A program made the translations under genes and the position numbers. Below are positions 40,292 to 52,300 of a stretch of DNA of 64,000 bases, in pieces (position 1 is the first letter of the stretch; each line of letters starts with the position of its first letter). This stretch comes from Nephromyces sp. MM_2019. Lineage: Eukaryota; Apicomplexa; Aconoidasida; Nephromycida. The notes beneath the pieces were generated by a model, which saw nothing but the letters and a program-made list of their open reading frames with translations, was not told where the DNA came from and searched no databases. The stretch covers positions 84,923 through 148,922 of the forward strand of contig JADHZB010001593.1 in assembly GCA_015657535.1 (NCBI GenBank), read 5' to 3'.

Positions 40292-40401
40292 CGTATTTAC
40301 ACGGCGTAAATACGTTTTACGGACTCTCGAATACCGACCTCTGTAATTTACAGGTCGGTCTCCTTCATATATACATATATATATATATATATATATGTAT
40401 C
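40292..40401. other. cluster of three inverted repeats
   Basis: Three adjacent palindromic structures are visible. The first has 9-bp perfect arms CGTATTTAC/GTAAATACG at 40292-40300 and 40306-40314 with a 5-nt loop. The second spans 40333-40359, pairing ACCGACCT with AGGTCGGT and TGTAA with TTACA around one bulged base. The third is an AT-alternating palindrome at about 40367-40401 flanked by GATACAT-like ends. The arms could form cruciforms or RNA hairpins. Confidence 0.75.
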
Positions 40402-43400
40402 TACCTCGATCTCGTTGGATTTTTCTCAGCTAGAAATGTAACATATAACTATTAAACTAATAATATCAGCATAAAATACACCCTGTATATTCTTACTCAC
40501 AAAAATGGCAGGGAAGTGGAAATTAAAAAAAATGCTCCAAAAAAAGCAGCCTATTTTTCAGCACTTCTCAGCCAACAAAACTTCAGCCGGTGTATATACA
40601 TATCCAAGAGAAGTATATATACGTATATATCTTCTTTCTAACCAAACACACACAAAAGTTCCCTTTCTTGGCCTATGATAACTCGCTCACACAAGGAAAC
40701 TAAAATAACAGTACTAACATGAGTATAAAGCAAACAGCACATTATACCTTTTAGGATTAGCAAATGCACTGCATTAGTGAAAACTAGAAATTTATCGAGG
40801 GAAACAACAGGAGATTTACTCAGTGAAAAAGCGAAAAAAGCCTTTATTTCACTCTCAAACAATAAAGCAAAGAATCATTAACTAAACTATGCTTACGCTA
40901 TAGGAAGAGAAAGCATAAAAATCTCAAAGTATCGCTGAGTATTCAGGGATAGTAGGCTATGAAAAAAAAATACGAGCATTTATACTTCGGCACAGACTAC
41001 TCATTGAAATGATAACAACACATACAAATGGGTAGAAAAGTAGGAAATAAAAAAGGGACTACTAGAGAAGGGAGAAATTATATAAAAGAGAGGATAAAAT
41101 ATACAAACATAAATTAATAAATATTCAGATAACTGAGGCTATACAGGTAGCCATGGGATAGAGGCATATGATGAATCACTCAGATCTGTGCGTCCTCTGT
41201 ATATACATTTTACATATATATATGATATACAACATATGATAACTTTCTATATAGAGAAAATGAATAAGCATTCCCCGGGTAGCCAGGTTGATTGTTAAGC
41301 TAAAAAGAAAAAACAAAGAGGTGCGGAGGAAATTTTAGGCTTTTCTTTGATGTAGATTTTCTGGAGTAAAAAACAAACACTAATACCTCAAAATTGTAAG
41401 CAGATAATAAATTTTGCATATCACTCACTTTTAAAAAAATAAACATCCCCATAAGCCTACAAAATCCCGGTAAAAGACACCAAAAAAGGACAAAAGTAAT
41501 GTTTCGTGCGTACTTACAACGGTAAGCAATGCTCGATCTTCAAAAATGTCTTGAAAAACAGAAATATCAATGAAAAAACTGCATTTTCTAAGACTAAAAA
41601 ACTAAATACAAGAAAAAAACAAGATGAATGACGATAGCTTCAGCAAAAAGCCGACGCTAGAAGCAGAAAATTCAAAAGAAAAAAAAAGTCCAAGGATTTA
41701 TAATATATAGATATAAAAAGCAATACTGTAAAACAAATGAAATCCAGCGGTAGATCACACACCTTTGAAGTTTGCGCTTACGGAATTAATCTTTTCAACA
41801 ATTGAATAATACACTAGCCGAAGAAATGAAGGCATGCCTCAAAGTTACATGGACTAATCAGTCTTTTAAGATCTCAAAACCAAACGAATCCTTTTAAAAC
41901 AGCGTTTTAAATCAAAAGCTCACGACTAGCCAACTAAAGAGCATATCTCCATAGCAAATTAACCTCTAATTCTGTAAGTTTGTTAAAAATACAAGTCGTA
42001 TGCGTAGTCACGATTATATGATCAGAGTTTTCAATGAGGCAGTAGGCGGCACAATAAAAAAAAACCAGAAATATGAAGATCTAAACAGTGTTAAACCGAT
42101 GACCTACTGAGCAAAAATGAAAAAACATCAAGCAAAGTAGCTTCCTCACAACATTGCTGTACAAAAAAGAATGCCAGAGCACGAATATGTAACAAAAATG
42201 AGCAGAAGTATTAATTAGACGTCAAGCGTAGCATTTATGCGCGCAAGAAACGCGCAAAAGTACGAGCCACACATATAAGCTTGGTTACATGTTCTCCTTG
42301 GCATGCGGTGTTACGCAGTATCAACGAAGCGAATACACCACAGCATACTCTATACCACATCAAAAATCAAAAATAAAGCATTTCCCTCCTCTCGAGAACA
42401 AGAGGCACGCGTAAAATGTACAAAAAATCGCTTGGAAACATTGAAAAATCCACCTGTGTTCACTCCCTCTACAACTTTCTAACGAGCTAATGTGTGAAAC
42501 AAACCCTTATCAAGTCAAATACCTCAAAAGTAATGGATAAATTCATGAAATCGCTCCTCAGTAGAAAAAATACTGTTTCGCACGCTCTAAAACTATCTTT
42601 GCGCATGTAAAAACCATCTTGTTTCACCATGGGCACATACAAATTCCAGTTCTATGCCGTCATCTCTCCCATACATGCCATCTTACGAAGCAACCGCAAT
42701 AGTCAAAGTATTTCCCTGAAAAGGTCCCCAAAACAAGCAAAAACAAAAAAATCCCATCTAAGCACTAGAAAACACGTGTTATTTCGTTGAAGAGAGCAAC
42801 AGGAAGCGGTAACTACGTCAGGACGGAAGATTCTCGCTAAATGCACACATACACAAAACAGCGCTCCTTATCACCATAGCTCAAGCACTACCAGCCTCAA
42901 AATCATATCAGAACAGATGCAAAAATATATATTAAAAGTTCAAACTCTTTGAACCCTATTGTATTGGCGAAAAAAAACAAAGTCAGGTCAAATTTCAAGT
43001 ATTCAGAGGATTTACCACCAATTTCTATTGAAAAACAAAAGAGTACCACAAGGAAGTTAAATAATAGAAGCACCAATACAATACGTACCTGTGTTATCAG
43101 CCCGTGGATAAACGACGACAAAAAGAAAATACGTAAAGGAGGAGGCAGGGGACCGCGGAGACTTTCTATTTTTTCAAGACAAAAAAGGAAGGTACTTTGT
43201 AGAAAAACTTTGATGGCACACTGGAGAGGGGTAAAGTACTCACGCAAAGAATAGCTCTAAATAGTGTAAACACAACAGTAGCGTAGTTAATACATAATGG
43301 TATACAACATAAATATAATAGATATCATATATCACAAATTGTGTGGTATATAAAATGTTATATATGGGGCATCTGGAGCGATATATTATCTGTGGAGTAT

Positions 43401-43419
43401 TATGCAGTATCTATGGAAA

Positions 43420-43690
43420 TCGATGGCGGCCCACCAAAGTAAGTTTCTGGCCCACATTTAGCATCCGCACACAATACCACTGCTGTTTGTGGCGCACACA
43501 CACACTCCCGCGGCGAATTATGACACACAAGTCAGAGGGGTCGAGGATGGCAGCGACTCTACGCCCGCGAAGCTTCCACGAGGCGGCCCCTCTTGAAAGA
43601 TATAAGAGAACTGTTTTTACCTGTAGGTTTCTTTAAGAGAGTTGGCAACCGTTGGGCATGGGAGGGCGCGGGGCAGCAACATGCAGCACT
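43420..43690. other. GC-rich island within an AT-rich intergenic region
   Basis: Local composition rises sharply, with CGGCGGCC, CCGCGGCG, GCCCGCG and GGGCGCGGGGC clusters, while the surrounding 2 kb are AT-rich. A TATA-like string (CTATATAAG) lies at the right edge near 43690. A 97-codon plus-strand frame at 43343-43636 overlaps it but shows no protein features. A promoter or non-coding RNA gene is possible. Confidence 0.45.
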
Positions 43691-44764
43691 ATATAAGAAG
43701 AGCAGGAGAAAGATGGAAAGTAGGGGGAAGCAAGACGGTGAATCAGACTAGGTGAATTTGAAAAAACATGCAGAAGATGCTTAAGAAGGGTTTTAAAATT
43801 TGTGAAATAGCCACGTACCTTGTAGAAACAACACTCTATTCATTCGTACTATTTTTCTTATAAAGCACGCGAAATATATCCGTAGAGAAAACAGTAACCA
43901 TGAAATTTGACTGGTTTAGCATAGAAAAAGCTAACTGCCACATGCTACATCTGTATGTCGAACAAAAAAAAGCTATCTACAATGTTCAATGCAGTTCACT
44001 TTGATTTTTTCTGGGAGGCATCATGGTAACAAAGAAACACCTGCCTACATAGAGACTAACTTTATAGAAATAAAACAGAACGTGCCGGATAAAGTCTCAA
44101 GTGCTTAAGACACAAGGGGAAGCTCTTTCTAAACGGACTACCCACACGTAGAAACTTCTTTAAAAATATAAAATGCCTGCTCTAGCACAGATAGACATGT
44201 GCCGCTTTTAGAAGCAGTTTTTTTGGCATGACGCTGTGAATTTTTCATTATGATTCACATTTTTTTACATAAGTGTAATAGCCCGAAAAATACGTTTTAT
44301 ATTACTTTTACAGGATGCCATACATTGCACATCTTGGAATGACCCGCCTTGAATTCGTACTCACTGTTTTGAGATTGCGCGCCTATCTTTAAGGAATTTG
44401 TCATGGAGATAGTGTTTTCTCACTTCGGTACAACGGTCCAACTTCATGCAGCCACAGAAAACCACGCTAGCAACCATAGCTTGACATGGGCTGATAAATT
44501 TGGAAGTGCTTTTGATTATTCCTATTTTCAAAACATTTTCCCAATGGGTTTCCCCTTGTCATTATGATAAGTTTCATTTATTCACCCAAATATCAAGCTT
44601 TACGCTGTGTTTGCAACATCATTCTATGCTAGTCAATACCTATGTTCGTGCGTGGTCAGGCTGCCATGCACATTTTCATACTCATATGTTTTAGGTTGAA
44701 AAAAGGGATGAATGTCTCAAAACTACTTTTAGGGCTCTTGAAAGATGCTGCAATGGTCTTTAGG

Positions 44765-44862
44765 GTAAGAAAATCACCTTACTCTAACATAGAAGTGGTT
44801 TCAGCTGCATATTAGTGTGGTCTTGGTGAGAAAGTCATCTTATCTTAATACAGAAGTGGTTT
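44765..44862. repeat. 37-bp direct repeat, two copies differing only by transitions
   Basis: Copies at 44765-44801 and 44826-44862 can be aligned without gaps. By my reading they differ at eight positions, all A/G or C/T changes. Both end AGAAGTGGTTT. They are non-coding and separated by 24 bp. Confidence 0.7.
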
Positions 44863-44955
44863 AACCGGTACACCAGGTATATAAAACCCTTCAGGATTAC
44901 AAAATAACACTTTTGTGGTACCTTCGAGGTTATATCATGCCATCCTCCGCTTTCA

Positions 44956-45013
44956 GTAGCGCTTCGTGGGTTTACCCGCTGTCAAGAGCGTACGTACACC
45001 CACGAAGCGCTAC
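44956..45013. other. perfect 16-bp inverted repeat with 26-nt loop
   Basis: Arms GTAGCGCTTCGTGGGT (44956-44971) and ACCCACGAAGCGCTAC (44998-45013) are exact reverse complements. The loop ends in GCGTACGTACACC, a member of the dispersed palindrome family, which overlaps the right arm. This could be a hairpin-forming RNA, a cruciform site or the remnant of a small mobile element. No flanking target duplication is evident. Confidence 0.85.
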
Positions 45014-48000
45014 AAAAAAGCTTTTCAAATTCAATTCATTCATTAAAAACATCTTATCGAATGTAGTTACATCACTAATAGTTACAAAGTTGAGAGAGTT
45101 ATATTAGTGGTTATCGTTTCAGCACCTTTTGGTAGAAGCAGCAACCTACCTAGTGACGTTATGATCCCAATCTCTTACATATGACTACCTTACATTTATA
45201 ATTTAAGCTCTATTTATGCGTTTTTTTTTCTGGTAATCATGTTTCTCCTTAATTTGGATTTACTGTTTTTTCATTATATAGGTAAAATCATGAAAAAAAT
45301 TAACAGGACAAGCAGGCTGTTTAATCATCCAATTAATGTATGGATTAATATAAGGCACGCAGCTTTTTAGCTCAAGAGGTGTATTTATTTAAACTGATTG
45401 CTTGTGCCACCACTTGGGCCATTGACCACAAAAAAGGTCTTCTCTGCACATTGGCTGAAGGACTGCAATTTCATATTTTTAACCAGCCCTCGAGGATAAT
45501 CACTAAAAGGGGCTGGTACGTTTGAAATCGCTAAAAAATACAAAAAATCAGATTTATGCCAGGTAATTCTTGGAGTGCACTGTGGAAATTAAAAGATAAC
45601 GTGTACCTGTTAATAATTTCGCGAAATAAGTACTCCAATGAAGGCTTAGGGCACATTCTGCCCTTGGATTTCAGAGTAACCACTATAAGTCGGAAACAAA
45701 AATGAGCAGAATATGCACTTAGCACGCGAAAGAACAAGATTATGAGCACGATGAAGCCTAGCTGAATACAAAGTGTCTTTGCGGTGTCTGATGTGGTAAT
45801 ACTGTTGACTCGTTCACCGTATCCTGGTGTATACACGAAACCGCTGGTATAGTCCTGACTGTGATAATATCTTGTGGTTATGCTTTTATAGCAACACAGT
45901 CAGCCCGGCAGCCACACGCACTAGCAACAAGCTAGAATGGCTTATGCTCTGAACTTTCCGGATATAAGCGTTTTCGACTAAACCTTTTATCAAAATATGC
46001 GTCATTTTTGCGTTTTCGTCCTTGTTTTTAGTCCTTCCACGGTAGTAGGTCCGAGTAGAAGTAGCGGTAAGCATCACCGAACGTTCCTCATCGCGCAGTT
46101 CGGGTTGGCTCCTACAGTCGCCATGATTTATAAAAAGGGTTGTACGCAGCTTAGCAGCTGAGATGAGAAATGCGCAGTGATTAAAACCTGAACACAGTTA
46201 TGGTACATACCTAAGCAGTAGACATGAAGAAGTAATTCATACACACACACACCGGCACCTGCTACTAGTAGGAAACACAAAATGCTTGCGGTGCAAATGC
46301 TTTCCTCTCACTACACACGCCCGTCCACCTGCACCCCGCAGACAAGCAGTGCAGGTGTGTGTCGCTGCATTATTATAGCTCGCCTATACGTACCCTGTGT
46401 TAGAGGGCAAAAGAACAGATCTCTATCGTGGTCTTTTTTTTTAGCTTGAAGCTCCCCGGCATATACAATAATAAGGACCCATATGCCTTCTGTGACCGAC
46501 ACCACACATAGCCAACCCGCGCACCCATCCGTGTGTGTGTGTCAAGCGTTTGTTTACCTATTTAGAGAGTTGTGTGGGCGACAGCAATTACCATGGGAAA
46601 CTACACACTGCTTGGAATAAAAAACAACACTCGCGGGCGTCCACGGATAAGCACTGATTTAAGCGCCGATTTAAGCACCGCATGCACACACAGTCGCACA
46701 TACAGTCGCACACACACTTCTTGCCAGATCGGTTGTTCCTCAAGCCTCTTCTCTTCAACTCCCATATGTGTGTTTCTCCAAGTTGATCTTCTGTGGCGTA
46801 CACACCAGGTATACCAGTAGTTTTTTGCCGAAGGGTACATAATATGATCTGTACTTCTTCAGAATACTCTTACTGGAGTTTTTCCCTTTTTTTACCCATT
46901 TCAAAGTAGAAAACGAGTATAATAGTGATTGTGTGTGTCGTTTGCAAGTAGATGCAGAAGTTACTGAGGAGGGATAGTGTGTATTCTATTTTGCTCTCTT
47001 CGCGTATTTTTTGAGAGGCCTAGAGCTAATGGATTTGAATTTTTGGGAAGGTGCGTTTATGGGGTGGAGCACGCGATGAATTCTGCCGATAGATGATAAG
47101 CAAAACCTCCCGTGACATACGCAAGAGCTGGTAATGATTGGGTGGAGCAGATTTTTGCTAAAGGGGTGATGATGATTCTTTAAGAAGAAATATGGATTCG
47201 TGAAGCTTCGGTCTTGGCTCTATTCTCAGTCCCACTGTAAGGATACCGACGAGATCACACACTACATTTCCAATGTTTTTGATGAATATGGACATTTTTG
47301 ATGTGAAGAGAAAGGTGTGAAGGAGGCAGCGCAATAGATTCAGACGATATCTTGGGAATGAGATTGTTTGGATGGAGGGGAAAGCTTACTCATTTGGACG
47401 TGCAACATTAGCGGATAATGCATTCATAGATTCAAGCTCGAAACCTGGCCGTATGGTATGCGTTAGGACTCTGTGCATGTTGTGTGTGTGATGTATGTAT
47501 GTGGGTGTGTTGCTTTACGTGATGTGGGGGTGTGTCTGCATTTCTTGCTTTACATTGTGTGTGTGCCTTAGCTACTCTATGTGATGTGCTTCTGCCCCTT
47601 TTGCTTTGCATTGTGTGTGTGTTTCTCTTGTTTGATTTCACCCCCCACTGTGGATCAGAAATCAGCGTCATGTACACACGTCTGCCTATAGTGTGCGCAT
47701 TAAGTTTTCTGCCTGTGATTAGTATGTGGCATATGGTTTGCGTGTCTTTGCGTGTTTTGTTTTGCCTATTGTTTGTCTTTCTGTATGGTTTATGTATGTG
47801 TTATTTTAAGAGTCTAGCTGCGTTGACTGGTGGATTTTTGTTGCAAAAAAATCCTTCTCATGGTTTTCTTTCTCTTCTTTTGAGAAAGTCTCCTGCTTCA
47901 TCATGCGCTTGATGATATACTTAGTTTTATCTTGTCTGCTAATATGTTTATCTTTGAAGTTCCTTGTTATAATTTGCCGGAAAGATGTTGTTTTTACATG

Positions 48001-48944
48001 GGCTCTTCGTTTTTTATACTTTTGAATGGGAAATTGCCATGCTTTAGTTATATACTACGCAGAAGCTGTAGTAAATCTCATTGGAAGTTGTACAGAGCAA
48101 AGGATGTAGTTATATTGCCTTTTCTTCCCTAAGCTCAGGTTGAACACCTTATGTGTGTGTGCGTGTTTGTGTGTGAGCGTTTGTGTGTTTGTGGGTGCGT
48201 TTGTGTATATTTGAGTGTGATTCTGTGTGTGTATGTAGTTCTGTGTGTGTTAGGATTTTTGTTATATGTTGCATATTTGCGCTTCAGGCGATGCTTAGCA
48301 GATGTCTGAATTGTTTGCTTTTAGCGTTAATCTAGTAGATATTGCATTTATTGAACCCCAATTGCTGTGTGTGCAGCATTTTTGCTTGTGTGTGGATGTG
48401 TGGTGGTGCTTGAGTGTGTCTCTGCATAAACGGACTAAGGCATGGTGTGCTTTTTTTGTGGATGTTATTCGTGGGTTTAAATGTATATGTTATTTAGCTG
48501 TGGAGTCTTCATTTGTATATTATCCGTGTATGTTATTCCGGTGTATATTTTGAGTTATGGCTTCTTTCTAATGTATTGACTGCAGTAATAATTCTCTTTC
48601 GATCTTCAGTGGAATTCTGGCCAAAATTTCGCTCACAATTTTGCTGGTGGCTTATGATTCGAAGCTACTAACAGTAAGGGATATCAATTTTGCTGTTGAT
48701 CCTTAACAACCTCTTCATTGTATCTGGAATTTCATGAATGCACACACACGCACTGGCATTTTTAGTTAGAAATGAAACGTTTCATTATCTGAGAAGCGTA
48801 AGCGTAAACATTCCTTTGAAGTGTGTAAGATATTTTCTTTGTTTTCACGCGAGAAGAACATACAGCGAAGCAATTGAGTCATCCTCCCCAAAATCATTTT
48901 CGCATGTTCAGTAAGTTGAGATCTGCTTCATATTCACCACCATA

Positions 48945-49064
48945 CACACGCATCCACCTTGAACTCCGCCTCATCTTGACCCCCACACACACACCATCTC
49001 AAGAACTGCTTCATCTTCTCCACACGCATCCACCACTCCGAACTCCGCCTCATCTTGACCCCCA
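48945..49064. repeat. direct repeat of about 40 bp, two copies
   Basis: The segment CACACGCATCCACC followed, after a 1-5 bp difference, by GAACTCCGCCTCATCTTGAC and a C-run occurs at 48945-48985 and again at 49023-49064. It lies about 260 bp upstream of the AMPK gamma start codon, in the expected promoter or 5' leader. Confidence 0.8.
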
Positions 49065-49325
49065 ATTCAAATTCTACTTCTTCACGCATAAATACTCTAC
49101 TTCAGAGATTACTGCAGCTTCCTGCTTCATAGTTTTCACGCGTGTCTTCCCCTCAAATATGAGCCACCGTGTGTTTTTTCTTAGGAAAAGGAGTCGCTTC
49201 TTTTGTCAGTATTCGCACACACTGCATAAGATTGCCTCCATCTCTCGCTTACTTGAATATGACTAGCTCTAATTGATGTGAAATTGCCTATCTTCCGGAT
49301 GTGGAGGCATTGAAGTTTTAGCAGT

Positions 49326-52300
49326 ATGAATCTTCAATCTGATGTGAGCCAGCCTGGTTCATGTCCGAAGCCTGTCTTGAAAGTTGAGGCATTACTCGAT
49401 GGTTAGTGATAATGAAATCTGAATGGCTCTATGTGTGCGGATTTTTGCAGTTTTTCGAGAAGATTTGTGTATATGTGCCTTGGATACACATGTATGTGTG
49501 TTTTTTGATTTGGTTCCTTCCATATGCGTATATTTATATGTGTGTATGTGTATTTCGTGCCTTTCATAATCATTTATCTCTTTATGTCTGTGAGCATAGT
49601 GTATTTTCTCAATATTAAAACATGTGTGTGTGTGCTTGTTTGATTCTTCATTTGAATGAGATGTAACATACACACACTTTTCATCTTTCCTTTGAAGATC
49701 AATCTAACCCTAGTTTAAGCAGGTTTTTTGCTTGTTTACTGTGAATGTATAGACGCGCTTTAACTATACTTGTTTAGAAGAAGTACATGTAGGATATTAT
49801 TTTGATACACGCACTGCTGAAGAAGAAGAGCAAAAGAGTGTTAATCTGCTATTTGTAACAAGACAGAAACTTACTATTCTTTGTAGAATCTTTGAGAATG
49901 AAGATTTCATCAAAAAATGTATAAACCTTGATTATTCAAACGTATTCATCTCTTTTCACTAAAGCATGTTGTGTGTGTGAAGTTTTTTGCTCGCAGAGCT
50001 TTCTAGAATGTCTTTTTCGGTGTGTAGATAGTGCTAAATTAGGTGAGCTACATCTCACAGGGATGGTATAATGATGCACACAATACTGAAGCTAAGCGGA
50101 TGCTTTTTTCAGATTATTCATATACGTGTTCAATACTGCGTTGCCTTGCTAGCTTATTAAGATTGCTTCTCGGATGTGTTTTTTTATCATTTTGTCTTTG
50201 AAGTTTTGGTGATTATTATACTGCACTTTCTCCTGTTTTCATCTTCTTAAGTTGACTCGTCTCTTGCTCGTTTTCTAGACATGGTTATGTTTCAGGAGTC
50301 TCTTGTGATTGTGTTCACTTTTGTTCTTTTTTGCTGCAATTTTTCCTCTTTTTTCATCTCTTTTTGTTGCATGGAATTCTCTATTCTTCGTCTCTCTGTT
50401 GTCTCTTTCACCCTCATGTTTTTTCTCGTCATCTCTATCGCTTCTTGCCCACCTAGTCTTCCTCCTCTTCGTGTATCTATTGCTTTTTTCCCTCCTCATC
50501 TTGCTCCTCTTCGTGTTCCCCCCTTTCCCCTTTTTTTACCTTCTTCTTGACGATAATCTCTATTTTTTGAAACCCCGTCTTTTCCCATCTTCATAGCAAA
50601 TGGAGCCCCTTCAGCTTCGCGATCATCTGAGTCTCTGACAACAGAGGATAAGTTGAAGATGATTCCTTTTGTTGCTCCTCGCGATTCCCCAAAAAGTGGA
50701 TCAATTGCTGGGGATGATGAGCACAGTACTATTAATTTCCAGAAATCAATGAGGGAGTTTTTTCAGTCTTTTTGCGTCGCAGAATTTGCTTGTGAAAATA
50801 CCAAGGTAAGGCTGGAATCTGTAGGATGAATGCAGAGACTAAGGAGCCGGGAGGGAATGGAGGGAAAAGGCGTGAAGTGAGCTTGATTTGGAGCTTTTTG
50901 TGAAGAAAATTGAAAAGAAACGGAATTTGATGAATACAAGATGAGGGTGACGCAAGCACACAGGCATACGCTTTGATTTGGTTTTCGGTTAATTCTAGAG
51001 TGCCTTGAACTCCGAAAAAACCGATGAAATTCTCTCAAAATTTCAATAGTGTGAAATCTCTGAAAATTGTTTCCATGAAGGTGGACAATGCGAGGAATTT
51101 GACTTTTGTGTGAAGAATTTGCTGCTGCCTTAAAAGCGATTATAAGAAGTGTTTGGAAGCCATAAATGATATCTTTTCCTGCATCATCTGAGCCTTTTTC
51201 ATATGTGCCGTGAGAAAGAGAATGTTGAAATTTCCTGTTACGTGTGCTTGACTGGTGTTTGTAGCAGCCTCAAGGTGTACGTACACCGCAAGTTTTTTTG
51301 CTTTCTTTCTGCCTTTTTTTTCTTCATTTTTATCATCAGTTTCAACTTTTGAGGCTTCAATTATCGTTGCTCATCATCTTCTTTCTTATGGTAAATGAAT
51401 GAATATTGGAGATATATTTTTACTAAATGTGGGGGTTTGAATATAGGTATGTATAGGTGTGTGTGTGTGTGTGTGTATCTGTTGGGGATCATAAAGCACG
51501 TTAAGCATGAAACTCTTCCCATGCTGATTATATGAGCGTATTTTAGGGGTATTTTCTGCAAAGCTCCCAGTTTCCCTGCGAGTGTGTGTTGGTCATACGG
51601 TGCTTTGGTAAGCCTAAGACTTTGTGGATGAAAGTATGTACGCAAGAAGACACGCACATACATGCATGAACACGCAAACAAGTGCTCGCACACAAACAAA
51701 TATCCATCTACTAACAAAGAGATACACAACTACATAAAGGCCTGCGGCTATACTTCCAAATGCACACGCACAGCTATTTGAACACACACACACACGCACA
51801 CATGCACACTGCTACCCACGCACACCCGCACACCCGCATAGCCACACAAACACGCACATCCGCGCATACCTACGCAATCACACACGCCCACACACCTATA
51901 CAAGGAAGCATTCAATAAAACTTTGACTCAACGAAGGAGAAACAGAAGCCGATGTTGTTATACAAGGTGACTCTAGGTATTACTGCGAAGATTCTGACAG
52001 AAGGTTCTCACACCCACGCACACACGTGCCACTACTTTTTCTCAGATTTTGGTTGTTGATACCAGGGTACCCCTTCATATTGCCATTCTAAGTCTCTTTG
52101 AATACAGTAAGTGTGCTGCCAAGTGCGTATGACTGCGTTACATCTTGCGATAGTATGAATGATGTTCTCTTTTTTGTGTGCTTGAGATTTGCAAGTAGAT
52201 TTTCCTTCTTTTAGATGTTTTCTATGAAGTTTAATCAGAGAAATCCACTTGCACCGGATTTTTTTTCATTTTTTTTGCTTTCGCAGTGTGTGTAGTAGGT

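Larger units (their letters stand above)
39751..49325. other. divergent intergenic region
   Basis: This 9.6-kb region lies between the proposed start codons of the giant minus-strand gene and the plus-strand AMPK gamma gene. No coding exon is supported. Plus-strand CA richness fades after about 41 kb and TG richness appears from about 46.5 kb, consistent with two divergent transcription units with long 5' leaders. It holds a hairpin cluster (40292-40401), direct repeats (40135-40235, 44765-44862, 48945-49064), a GC-rich island (43420-43690) and an inverted repeat (44956-45013). Untranslated first exons or a small gene could hide here. Confidence 0.5.

Noticed and set aside
43343..43636. 97-codon plus-strand frame in the GC island
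   Set aside because: No domain, no splice partners, poor composition for a protein. Kept only as a GC-rich island.
47532..47912. 126-codon plus-strand frame rich in Cys, Leu and Val
   Set aside because: It derives from TG-rich sequence upstream of the AMPK gamma gene; the hydrophobic character is a by-product of TTG/TGT/GTG codons.
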